Source: Lachnospiraceae bacterium | GTDB taxonomy: Bacteria; Bacillota; Clostridia; Lachnospirales; Lachnospiraceae | DNA length: 64,000 bases | Reading direction: 5' to 3' | NCBI GenBank assembly: GCA_910575075.1 | Contig: CAJTCY010000012.1 | Location: 1-64,000, forward strand | Part shown: piece after piece, positions 8,052 through 15,968 of the stretch | Position numbering within the stretch: the first letter of the stretch is position 1 | Layout of the letters: each line of letters begins with the position of its first letter | Made by a program: the position numbers and the translations under genes | The notes under the pieces: model-generated | What the model was told of the DNA's origin: nothing | What the model saw: only the letters and a program-made list of their open reading frames with translations | Database searches by the model: none

Positions 8052-9041
8052 TTAATTCTCCTTTATGGTCTGTAGCAGTAATTCCATCACTAGGTCAAAG
8101 TTTACGTTGGCTTTCAGCCGGTTCTTTGCTTTGTCCAATGACTTAATAATGGTTTCGATTCCCTCATAGGAACTTTTGCTTGCCTGCTTTTTTATATCTG
8201 AAACCTCATCTTTAAAAATAAGGCTGTTAATATCAGAAGTTGCTTTATATAAGAGGACGTCCCGATACCAGATAAACATGATATCGAAATAGTCGTTGAT
8301 TTCCAGTTTATAATCATTGATTCGTTTGATGGTTTCTATCATTTCAGGAAGTTCAATTTCTTTGATCCGTTTTACCAGCTGCAGCGCAGAATTTTTAATC
8401 TCGTTAAAATCTTCAGAGCCTGCAAGCTGAATGGCTTTTCCCACATTGCCCTGGGCAAATGCGGTGCAGATATCTGCTTTATAATCCGGTATCTGGTATT
8501 TTTCCATCAGAAAATTGTGGATGGCGGTATCTGGAACTGCCTTTAAGTTCAGGATAATGCATCTGGACAATATGGTAGGCAGGAAATAATCCGCATTGGA
8601 GGTAAGAAGCAGAATTACTGCATAAGCAGGAGGTTCTTCCAGGGTTTTCAGCAAGGCATTCTGTGCCTGCTGCGTCATTTTTTCTGCTTCGCTGATAATA
8701 TAAATTTTGTAGGGAGAAGCATAGGGCTTAATGATTATATCGTTGTTAATCTGCCTGCGGATATCATCCACAGAAATGGTGCCGGGTTTCTCATGCTGCA
8801 GATAGATAATATCTGGCTGGCTGCCGGATAGGGCCTGCTGACAGGAGTGGCACTGCATACATCCGTCCGCAGCGTGCTGTTCGCACTGCAGCGCCATGGC
8901 AAAGCTGTTTGCCAGTGCCATTTTCCCGGATCTGTCTGGGCCGTTGAGTATATAAGCGTGACTGACCTTATCCATGGAAATTGCGTTCTGTAGGTGTTCT
9001 ATGATTTGTTCGTGTCCAATAATATTTGAAAAGCCTGCCAT
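8052..9041 (-). CDS. holB: DNA polymerase III subunit delta'
   Basis: Clamp-loader subunit of 329 residues. Visible are the AAA+ fold start (IIGHEQIIEHL), a degenerate Walker A (GPDRSGKM) as is common in delta' proteins that do not hydrolyse ATP, the four-cysteine zinc module (C-x8-C-x2-C-x2-C, around residues 53-67), the sensor/box segment LLKTLEEPPAYAVILLLT and the SRC arginine-finger motif (ILSRC). It loads the sliding clamp together with DnaX and HolA. It lies between yaaR and ricT as in Bacillus. Confidence 0.95.
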   Translation of the reverse strand: MAGFSNIIGHEQIIEHLQNAISMDKVSHAYILNGPDRSGKMALANSFAMALQCEQHAADGCMQCHSCQQALSGSQPDIIYLQHEKPGTISVDDIRRQINNDIIIKPYASPYKIYIISEAEKMTQQAQNALLKTLEEPPAYAVILLLTSNADYFLPTILSRCIILNLKAVPDTAIHNFLMEKYQIPDYKADICTAFAQGNVGKAIQLAGSEDFNEIKNSALQLVKRIKEIELPEMIETIKRINDYKLEINDYFDIMFIWYRDVLLYKATSDINSLIFKDEVSDIKKQASKSSYEGIETIIKSLDKAKNRLKANVNFDLVMELLLQTIKEN

Positions 9042-9086
9042 AATTTTTCCTCATTTCTGTGTATTGTAATGATTATCTGCCGCATT

Positions 9087-9527
9087 TTAAGTACAAACGT
9101 CCAGCAGCAGTCCCCGTATTTCACCGACTTTGCTTAAAATGGTAAGGTGATCCTTCTCATCTTTTACCAGTTCGCTGGCAAGGTCGTCCAGATTCTTATC
9201 TACCAGTTTTACAATGCCGTAAACTCTGTGACGCCCTCTCCGGTCCAAAAAATTCTCTCGGGAGAATTTATGTGAGCGGTTAACCACTTCATTTAAAAAG
9301 TCTTTTACCAAGGTCCGGTATCTTTTCATATCCCGGATATCCATATGTTCTGCCAGTTTTTCTCCCTGCTCCGTGATGTCGTTCATCATGCCGCTGAGTT
9401 TTTCCTGAAGTTCTGATTCTTCAATGTGGCTTGCCAGTGTAAATTTAAAACTTCCATCGCTTCGGTCTGCCGCATGAGGCGCCTCTACCGGCTGTGTCTG
9501 GGTAAGCTGTTCTACTTTTATTGCCAT
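9087..9527 (-). CDS. yaaR: YaaR-family (DUF327) protein
   Basis: All-helical protein of 146 residues with the DUF327 core: [34 protein letters not shown], too long to be chance, followed by a C-terminal segment ending LDVCT. Molecular function is unknown. It is constantly found between tmk/yaaQ and holB in Firmicutes and is often called a sporulation or cell-division associated protein; nothing here adds to that. The gap to holB is 45 bp. Confidence 0.92.
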   Translation of the reverse strand: MAIKVEQLTQTQPVEAPHAADRSDGSFKFTLASHIEESELQEKLSGMMNDITEQGEKLAEHMDIRDMKRYRTLVKDFLNEVVNRSHKFSRENFLDRRGRHRVYGIVKLVDKNLDDLASELVKDEKDHLTILSKVGEIRGLLLDVCT

Positions 9528-9595
9528 GAAATCACCTGCCTTCTATATAATATTATCGGTTTTTTTGCAGTGGTTGTAAAGTAAAAAATAGGTGT

Positions 9596-10201
9596 TTATT
9601 TTTCCATTTTAAGGGAGACAATCTCTTTGATACAGTGAGTCAGTTCTTCTGTACAGCGGTCCAGGCTGTCATTGATAAAGAATCTTGAAATTCCTGCCGC
9701 AAATAAGTTTTTTTCAGAAAAGTCTTCTTCATCAGCCAAAAATCTGCGGCAAAGTTCAGCATATTTTGGTTCAGACTGTATTCTTTCCCGGTCCAGGGCC
9801 CGCTGCAGGCGTTCGCCGGATTCTAATTCAATATAGAGAGGAATGAGAATATTTTCTCCAAAATAATTCTTTAATTTAATGTAAGATTCCAGGGTACCGA
9901 TAATCAGATAATTGTTCTCTTCCAGATTAATCTGATGGTCATTTACTGTAAAATATTTCCATATGCCGTGGATTGTATGATAAGAACGCAGTTCAATAAT
10001 TTTTCCCTGCGCTTCCAGTTCTGCCAGTTCTTTTTCTGTTAAAAAATAGTATTCCACACCGTCTGTCTCTCCGTCCCGGATTGGGCGGGTGGTGTAGGGA
10101 ACTAATGTTTTCAGCGCAAGAGAAGTATCTGTTAGAAGCCGTTTATAGATGGTATCTTTTCCGCATGCGCTTTTTCCCATTAAGCAAAATATTTTTCCCA
10201 T
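9596..10201 (-). CDS. Guanylate-kinase-like P-loop kinase
   Basis: Protein of 201 residues resembling guanylate kinase: P-loop GKSACGKDT near residue 9, YTTRPIRDGETDGVEYYF (GMP-binding TTRxxRxxExxGxxYxF pattern) and ELRSYHTIHGIWKYF, where canonical Gmk has a Tyr and Gly in the same relative place. It differs from housekeeping Gmk (GxSGxGK) in having SACGKD, so it may be a paralogue. It occupies the position that thymidylate kinase holds in the Bacillus yaaO-tmk-yaaQ-yaaR-holB cluster. Nucleotide kinase activity is likely; the substrate is uncertain. Confidence 0.82.
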   Translation of the reverse strand: MGKIFCLMGKSACGKDTIYKRLLTDTSLALKTLVPYTTRPIRDGETDGVEYYFLTEKELAELEAQGKIIELRSYHTIHGIWKYFTVNDHQINLEENNYLIIGTLESYIKLKNYFGENILIPLYIELESGERLQRALDRERIQSEPKYAELCRRFLADEEDFSEKNLFAAGISRFFINDSLDRCTEELTHCIKEIVSLKMEK

Positions 10202-10238
10202 AAGCCAGATCCTTTAATTTCATTCAGTGTCTGAATCT

Positions 10239-11741
10239 TTATAAGGTTACAACCTTGATGCTCTGATTAGTCTGGTCGCTGAGCCCTTCCACCGATAAGC
10301 CAAGTTTCTGGCACTGATCTATTATACTGATAATTTTGCCGGTAAGAATTTCACCTGGTGCAATCAAAGGAATACCAGGCGGGTAGAGATACACAAATTC
10401 CTGACTGATATGTCCGGTAGATGCTTTCAGGGCAAGGCGCTCAGAAGGCTGTTCCATAGCCAGGGCAATAGGCATCTGAGGTTTTGGGTTCTGGTAAATA
10501 TCGTTGCTGGTCAAAAGTTTCGAACGGCCTGGTCTTTTGGAACCATATATCACTTTCGAGCCGGACTTTGAATTTCCCGCAGACACGGATATTTTTTCAT
10601 CTATTTCTTTCAGCGCGCGAGTCAGACGATGAAATCCCTCTGCTGTGTCCATAATGCTCGAAAGAGCTGTAACATAATGCCCGGCACACATTTCCATCTG
10701 TAAATGATAAGTATTCAGCAGTTTGCGGTAAAGTTTTTGTCCCGTCATCTGAGAATCTCCCACAGAAATCAATATTTTAGAAATATCTTGGTCAAAGCAG
10801 ACATCTTCAGAAACAGCGGTCTTGTCAAATACCTTCAGGTGCTTGAGAGATTTCGCCTGCTGGTAAAAAGATTTTAGAAGCAGGATGTATTCTTCCATCT
10901 GGGCAGCGCCGTATTCTTCCATATAGCGGACGCATTGATCCATAGACATCATCAGCAGATAAGAAGGAGAACTGGTCTGGTAAATAGATAAAAACCGTTT
11001 TAAGTTATCCACATCTATCCGGTCAGAAGTTACATGCAGCAATGCTGTCTGAGTAAAGCTGGGCAGAGTTTTGTGCAGGCTTTGAATGACCACATCTGCA
11101 CCGCAGGAGATTGCCGATTCGGGAAATTCTTCCGAAAAGGCAAAATGTGCCCCATGCGCCTCGTCAACAATCAAGGGAAGATTATAGGCATGGACGATCT
11201 CGGCAATCGTTCGGATATCGGATGTAATGCCATCATAGGTGGGTGATGTGATAAATACGGCTGAAATCTGGGGAAGATCTTCCAGCGCCTGCGCCACATG
11301 TGCCGGGCATACAGAGCCGGATACGCCGAATTCCGTTGGAGCGGGCAGAAGATATACCGTTTCCAGTCCTCTTAAACAGACGGCGTGGTAAGCCGATTTG
11401 TGGCTGTTGCGGGACATTAGCAGAGTTCCAAGCCGGGGAAGCGCAGCGCTGATAGCGCTCAAAATTCCTGCCGTGCTGCCATTCACCAGATAGAAGGTTT
11501 CTTTTGCCCCGTACAGTGCGGCGGCACGCTGCTGCGCCTCTTTTAAAATTCCCTGCGGGTGGTGAAGATTGTCAAATCCTTCAATTTCTGTGATATCAAG
11601 AGAATAGAGATTGGAAAAATCTATAGTTCTGCGTTTATGTCCTGGCATATGGAAGGGATAGCAGTCGCTGTAAGAATTATTCTGTAGTTTTTGATCCAAG
11701 CGGGAGGTATCGTCCTGCCAACTGTATTTGATTTCAGACAT
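10239..11741 (-). CDS. Orn/Lys/Arg decarboxylase-family PLP enzyme (YaaO-like)
   Basis: PLP-dependent protein of 500 residues. The N-terminus has PFHMPGHKRR and ITEIEGFDNLHHPQG, typical of the family. The core has NGSTAGILSAI (PLP phosphate contact), IVDEAHGAHF (Asp contacting the pyridine nitrogen, then His) and the Schiff-base lysine in SLHKTLPSFTQ. The C-terminal domain has YPPGIPLIAPGE. It lacks the N-terminal wing domain of inducible E. coli decarboxylases, as do Bacillus YaaO and SpeA. It could decarboxylate arginine or lysine; the substrate cannot be told. AAGGAGA precedes the start. It is the first gene of the minus-strand cluster. Confidence 0.9.
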   Translation of the reverse strand: MSEIKYSWQDDTSRLDQKLQNNSYSDCYPFHMPGHKRRTIDFSNLYSLDITEIEGFDNLHHPQGILKEAQQRAAALYGAKETFYLVNGSTAGILSAISAALPRLGTLLMSRNSHKSAYHAVCLRGLETVYLLPAPTEFGVSGSVCPAHVAQALEDLPQISAVFITSPTYDGITSDIRTIAEIVHAYNLPLIVDEAHGAHFAFSEEFPESAISCGADVVIQSLHKTLPSFTQTALLHVTSDRIDVDNLKRFLSIYQTSSPSYLLMMSMDQCVRYMEEYGAAQMEEYILLLKSFYQQAKSLKHLKVFDKTAVSEDVCFDQDISKILISVGDSQMTGQKLYRKLLNTYHLQMEMCAGHYVTALSSIMDTAEGFHRLTRALKEIDEKISVSAGNSKSGSKVIYGSKRPGRSKLLTSNDIYQNPKPQMPIALAMEQPSERLALKASTGHISQEFVYLYPPGIPLIAPGEILTGKIISIIDQCQKLGLSVEGLSDQTNQSIKVVTL

Positions 11742-11759
11742 AATAGTCTCCTTTTCATT

Positions 11760-11784
11760 TTATTTCGCAATTACCTATTATTTC
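11760..11784. repeat. Probable family B footprint (7-bp flanking repeat)
   Basis: The sequence GCAATTACCTA (11767-11777), matching one terminus of family B, is flanked by TTATTTC on both sides (11760-11766 and 11778-11784). It lies 25 nt upstream of the decarboxylase start. The short flanks make this the least certain of the three footprints. Confidence 0.4.
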
Positions 11785-12002
11785 TGCAGACGGAGCGGCT
11801 GCGGGATTTATTGTCAACGGAAAACAACCACTTTCCGGTCAGGGTGAAGGTGGTTGTTCTGCAGTTTATACATTCAATACTTTTTAATCGTTAAAAAGAC
11901 ACGCTCAGTATCTGTGTCTATTATAACAACAAATATGTATGTTGTAAAGGAGGATGGCTCTTGAATTTCTGCTTTCGTGCGGCAGTTTCAGAGTGATTTT
12001 TA

Positions 12003-12031
12003 TTGACAAAAAGAGTGTTTGAGAATACCAT
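12003..12031 (+). promoter_or_regulatory. Sigma-A promoter of the Big_2 protein gene
   Basis: A perfect -35 TTGACA (12003-12008) and TACCAT (12026-12031) with 17 bp between them, ending 49 bp before the start codon. Confidence 0.6.
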
Positions 12032-12080
12032 AAAAGGGAAACAGTTAAATCAGGATTAAATTGACGGAAGGAGAAAATTT

Positions 12081-15000
12081 ATGAAAAAATGGAAGAAGGC
12101 GCTGCTGTTGCTCATGCTGCTCTGTCTTACCGCGGGACAGTGCATAGCCGTGCAGGCGGCATCAAAATCGGCAGGTAAGTATAAGGTAACATTAAATAAA
12201 ACATCTTATACAATGAAAAAGGGTGCGTCGCTGCAGTTGAAAGCGACGAAAAATACTCTGGCGAAGAAGAAAAAGGTCGTATGGGCAAGCAGCAATAACA
12301 AAATTGCTGCTGTCTCTGAAAAAGGTAAAGTAAAAGCTAAGAAAAACGGAAAAGCGGTTATTACAGCAAAACTGGAGGGAACAAAAGCGAAAGCTGTCTG
12401 TAAAATTGTTGTGGGAACTCCGGTACAGAATATAAAATTGAATAAAAAGTCCGTGAATCTTGAAGTTGGAGGTTCTTTTCGATTAACTTCTAAAGTATCT
12501 CCGAAGAAGCCATCGAATAAAAAAGTGGTCTATAAGTCTTCACGAAAATCTGTAGCTACGGTGTCAGGTAAAGGAGTTATTAAAGCGGTCAGTGAGGGAA
12601 AGACAAAGATTACAGCAATGGCAGCCGATGGAACGGGAAAATCTGCGTCATGTACGGTAACAGTAAAAAATAATACAATTACAGTCAGTGATGTGTCTTT
12701 AAATAAGACAAATCTTAATTTACTGCCTGGTCAGGAAGAAAGACTGTCAGCCTTGGTAAATCCTGGTAACGCAGCCAACAAGGAGCTGTATTGGAGTACA
12801 TCTGACGGAAGCGTTGTGACAGTAAATAACGGACTGGTAAAAGCGGTCGGCGAAGGAACGGCGGTTGTTACAGCAAAAGCTGATAATGGCAGGAGCGCTG
12901 ACTGCAGCGTCAAAGTGTCTTATAAGAATCAGGTTGGCAATCAGGCGGAACTGGACCTGGCACTTTCAAGCCGGATGGTTACAGATATTATCTATACATC
13001 AGATTCTTCAGAGAAAATTAAGATCTCATCAGGGAATTATTCTTCAAAAACTCTGGAAATCAATGCTCCTAATGCGGAAGTGTCAAATAAAGGACAGTTT
13101 CAGAAAGTGACAATCAATGCCATTGCAGAAAATACATATGAAGAATATTCCAATAATGTAATATATTTTAATGCCCCCAAAGGCCGCGTTGTGGTAGGCA
13201 GCAGCGGGATAGCAGCTATTAATCTGAACAGCGGCAAGAATCAGAGCCTGCATGTGGAAAATAATGGGTATGTCAGAGACATCAATGTTCCCAGCAAGGC
13301 AATTCTGAATGTGCAGGGAAGCAATTCTGTTCCGGTAACGTTAGGTTCAGGAGCCGCAGGATCATCAATTACAGCGTCCACAGAACTGCAGATTACATCT
13401 AAGGTAAAATGGGATATGGTAATTCTTCCGGGAGCAGAAAATACAAAGGCAACCGTAGAGGACGATTCTTGTATTCCCTCTGTGGCAGGTGTGGGACGTA
13501 TTCCGGTAAGAATTACTCAGGATAATGATGTGGTAAATATTACCGCTGAAATGAGAGATGATCTGAATATTGAACAGAAAGTCGCAGTGGCTGGAAATGT
13601 CCAGGAATATTATCTTGCAGAAAACTCTGCAGAAAGTCAGCAAGAAATACAAGAACAGGAAATTTTAGATGACCAGGAATCTGAAAAACATGCGGTACGT
13701 ACAGACTCAGAGCAGGCAAAGGTATATTTGCTTCCATTTACCAGCGATAACAGCAATCTGAATGTCCAGAATTATAAAGATAAAATTGCGGGTACAGAAA
13801 AATGGACAGAAACAGATGCTTCTGGCAATTTTGAGATGGAAGAGATTACGATTGGAAATTACTGGATGATCGTTGAGAAAGAGGGTTATGAGACGGTTGT
13901 AAAGAATGTCATGATTACCAGCAATAACTCTCAGGTATATACTTGCAGCAGTACGATTTTACTGAGCACTGAAATTACAGATTGTGAGAATGCGCCGGAG
14001 ATTTCAGGCCTGGTGATAGATTCGCTGACAGGACAGTCTGTAAATGTTTCAGGAATACAGGTGAAGCTCAGAGAAGGCTGTGGAAATGTGATCGGCGAGG
14101 TACTTCAGACAGTACAGACAGATGAAGAAGGAAGATACCGTTTTGAAAATATACCGGCTGGAGTATATACCGTAGAGGTATTGGATCTGCGCCAGGATCT
14201 GCAGGAAGATGCGATTCGTTATAATTCAGCTAATATAGATATTGTAGCTGCTTATGGTTACCTTGAAACCAACGGTTATAACTGTCAGGTAGATCAGAAG
14301 ATGTATAACATTACAGGAGAGGGAAGAGTACAGTTTACGTTGACTTGGGGAACAGAAGAGTCTGGAGCCAGCGCAGATATTGACTCTCATCTTCTTGGGC
14401 CTACAGCCGATGGCGAGGGAGAATTCCATATTTATTACAGCAATGAAAGCTACTACGCAGACGATACCAGAATGGCAGATTTGGATGTGGATGACACAGA
14501 CTGGGAAGGACCGGAGCATACTACCATTTATCAGGAGACAAATGGTATGTATCGGTTCTATATTCGCAATTTTACGGAAAGAGGCGTAAATGAATCTGAG
14601 ATGCTGGCCAAATCATCGGTTCAGGTGAGGGTTACGATCGGGGAAAGTTCCTATACCTTCAACTGTCCGAATCAAAAGGGAAATCTGTGGTATGTCTGCG
14701 ACTATGATTCCGTAAGCCATACGATTATTCCAAAGAATGAAATGAGCACCTTCTTGGGTGATGAATGGGAAATTGGTATTTCGGAAGAAGAATATAACCG
14801 TTTATATCTGGAACGTCAGAAATCAGGGGCATTGGACGACGCAAAAGAACAGAGAGAGTATCTCTTGAGATTTTCTGAAAACGATGCCAGAAATCAATGG
14901 ATGGAACGTATTACATCGTATGAAAATCAGATAAATGACGCTGAGGATGTTAATACGGTAAGCAGGATACGCAGTGAATTGCAGCAGATGTGGGATCAAT

Positions 15001-15806
15001 TAAACGAGATATTTTATTATCCCTTTGTCAGAGCAGAGAATTTATATGATCATGATTTTGATATATCATATCAATATGATGAGGATTACGAGGACATTCT
15101 ATCAGCACGTGTACTCTTATATTGTAAAGTTTTATTTGGGAATGAACTGACTGATTTCACAGCAGAAGGCATGGAAGACCAGATTGTAAGCATGGAAGAG
15201 GCGGCGGAAGATACAGGATATGCTTATGTCATACATGTCACGGACACGGAGAGTGGATTGGCTTACGATGTGTGGGTAAAAGTGCTTGCGGACCAGGCGC
15301 AGATTGAGTTATTAAACAGCATTCAGGAATGCAAGAAATTATTAGGACAGTTTGTAGAAACGAATGATGTTCTTGCAGATTTGGCGCAGTTAGACAGTGT
15401 TATAACTGATGTTACGAATGAGGAAGACTATATGGAAGCTGACAGCATTATTTGTTCATTGATAAATAAATATCAGACTATTTCCAGTAAATTTTTCATT
15501 GACAATGTCAGAGCAGAACAAGGGCTGGAAGACTGGTGGGATTCCACGGTAGATGAGGAGGATGAAGAAGGAAATTGGCTTAGGACGAATGCCGTTTTGC
15601 GTCTTGAGCGGGATGAAGAGATTACAGATGAAGAGATTTTATCCAAACTGACAGTTGAATTTGATAAGGTATATGATGATGAGGGTCAGGAAGAAGAGAT
15701 TTCTTATGAAATGGTGGAAAGCGATAATGAGAACTATTCGAAAATGATAAGGGTGACAGACGGCAAGTACACGAAAAAGATATATATTAAGATTACGGTT
15801 TGGTAA
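12081..15806 (+). CDS. Large secreted multidomain Big_2 protein
   Basis: Exported protein of 1241 residues. A signal peptide (about 1-27, ending VQAA) is followed by three bacterial Ig-like Big_2 domains (about 30-110, 115-195, 200-278), recognised by LNK...L..G....L....W.S.....A.V..G.V.A...G.A.I.A repeats. A poorly recognisable beta-rich region comes next (about 280-540). Then two carboxypeptidase-regulatory-like/prealbumin-type folds (about 550-640 and 645-725; TDEEGRYRFENIPAGVYTVEV is the second). After this lies a segment resembling YfaP/DUF2135 domains (FTLTWGTEESGASADIDSHL, about 740-850), then a coiled and acidic C-terminal part. There is no LPxTG tail or C-terminal membrane helix, so it is secreted or held non-covalently. 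Function unknown. It has its own promoter and terminator. Confidence 0.85.
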   Translation: MKKWKKALLLLMLLCLTAGQCIAVQAASKSAGKYKVTLNKTSYTMKKGASLQLKATKNTLAKKKKVVWASSNNKIAAVSEKGKVKAKKNGKAVITAKLEGTKAKAVCKIVVGTPVQNIKLNKKSVNLEVGGSFRLTSKVSPKKPSNKKVVYKSSRKSVATVSGKGVIKAVSEGKTKITAMAADGTGKSASCTVTVKNNTITVSDVSLNKTNLNLLPGQEERLSALVNPGNAANKELYWSTSDGSVVTVNNGLVKAVGEGTAVVTAKADNGRSADCSVKVSYKNQVGNQAELDLALSSRMVTDIIYTSDSSEKIKISSGNYSSKTLEINAPNAEVSNKGQFQKVTINAIAENTYEEYSNNVIYFNAPKGRVVVGSSGIAAINLNSGKNQSLHVENNGYVRDINVPSKAILNVQGSNSVPVTLGSGAAGSSITASTELQITSKVKWDMVILPGAENTKATVEDDSCIPSVAGVGRIPVRITQDNDVVNITAEMRDDLNIEQKVAVAGNVQEYYLAENSAESQQEIQEQEILDDQESEKHAVRTDSEQAKVYLLPFTSDNSNLNVQNYKDKIAGTEKWTETDASGNFEMEEITIGNYWMIVEKEGYETVVKNVMITSNNSQVYTCSSTILLSTEITDCENAPEISGLVIDSLTGQSVNVSGIQVKLREGCGNVIGEVLQTVQTDEEGRYRFENIPAGVYTVEVLDLRQDLQEDAIRYNSANIDIVAAYGYLETNGYNCQVDQKMYNITGEGRVQFTLTWGTEESGASADIDSHLLGPTADGEGEFHIYYSNESYYADDTRMADLDVDDTDWEGPEHTTIYQETNGMYRFYIRNFTERGVNESEMLAKSSVQVRVTIGESSYTFNCPNQKGNLWYVCDYDSVSHTIIPKNEMSTFLGDEWEIGISEEEYNRLYLERQKSGALDDAKEQREYLLRFSENDARNQWMERITSYENQINDAEDVNTVSRIRSELQQMWDQLNEIFYYPFVRAENLYDHDFDISYQYDEDYEDILSARVLLYCKVLFGNELTDFTAEGMEDQIVSMEEAAEDTGYAYVIHVTDTESGLAYDVWVKVLADQAQIELLNSIQECKKLLGQFVETNDVLADLAQLDSVITDVTNEEDYMEADSIICSLINKYQTISSKFFIDNVRAEQGLEDWWDSTVDEEDEEGNWLRTNAVLRLERDEEITDEEILSKLTVEFDKVYDDEGQEEEISYEMVESDNENYSKMIRVTDGKYTKKIYIKITVW

Positions 15807-15814
15807 AAATGCAT

Positions 15815-15856
15815 CCGCCTGTTTTGTGCAGTGAGCGCAAGACAGGCGGTCTTTTT
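15815..15856 (+). terminator. Rho-independent terminator after the Big_2 gene
   Basis: CCGCCTGT (15815-15822) pairs with ACAGGCGG (15842-15849) and is followed by TCTTTTT. Confidence 0.9.
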
Positions 15857-15891
15857 CTCTTATAGTATAGGAAAGATCTTTTAGAAGAGCA

Positions 15892-15920
15892 TTGAATTTG
15901 TGGAACTACTGTAGTACAAT
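15892..15920 (+). promoter_or_regulatory. Sigma-A promoter of the chemoreceptor gene
   Basis: TTGAAT (15892-15897), 17-bp spacer, TACAAT (15915-15920). No flagellar sigma-28 type promoter was seen. Confidence 0.6.
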
Positions 15921-15968
15921 ATTCCTAAATGCAAAATGACAGAGACATAATAACAGGAGGAAGGAAAA

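Larger units (their letters stand above)
11742..12080. other. Divergent intergenic region with hairpin
   Basis: No gene is supported. It holds a family B footprint at 11760-11784, a strong hairpin at 11823-11858 (AACAACCAC pairing with GTGGTTGTT) without a clear T-run, and the promoter of the plus-strand gene at 12003-12031. The hairpin could be a leader structure of the minus-strand decarboxylase gene. Confidence 0.4.

Noticed and set aside
12081-15806. Sortase-anchored adhesin
   Set aside because: Prealbumin-like and Big_2 domains suggested this, but there is no LPxTG/NPQTN motif or C-terminal membrane helix.
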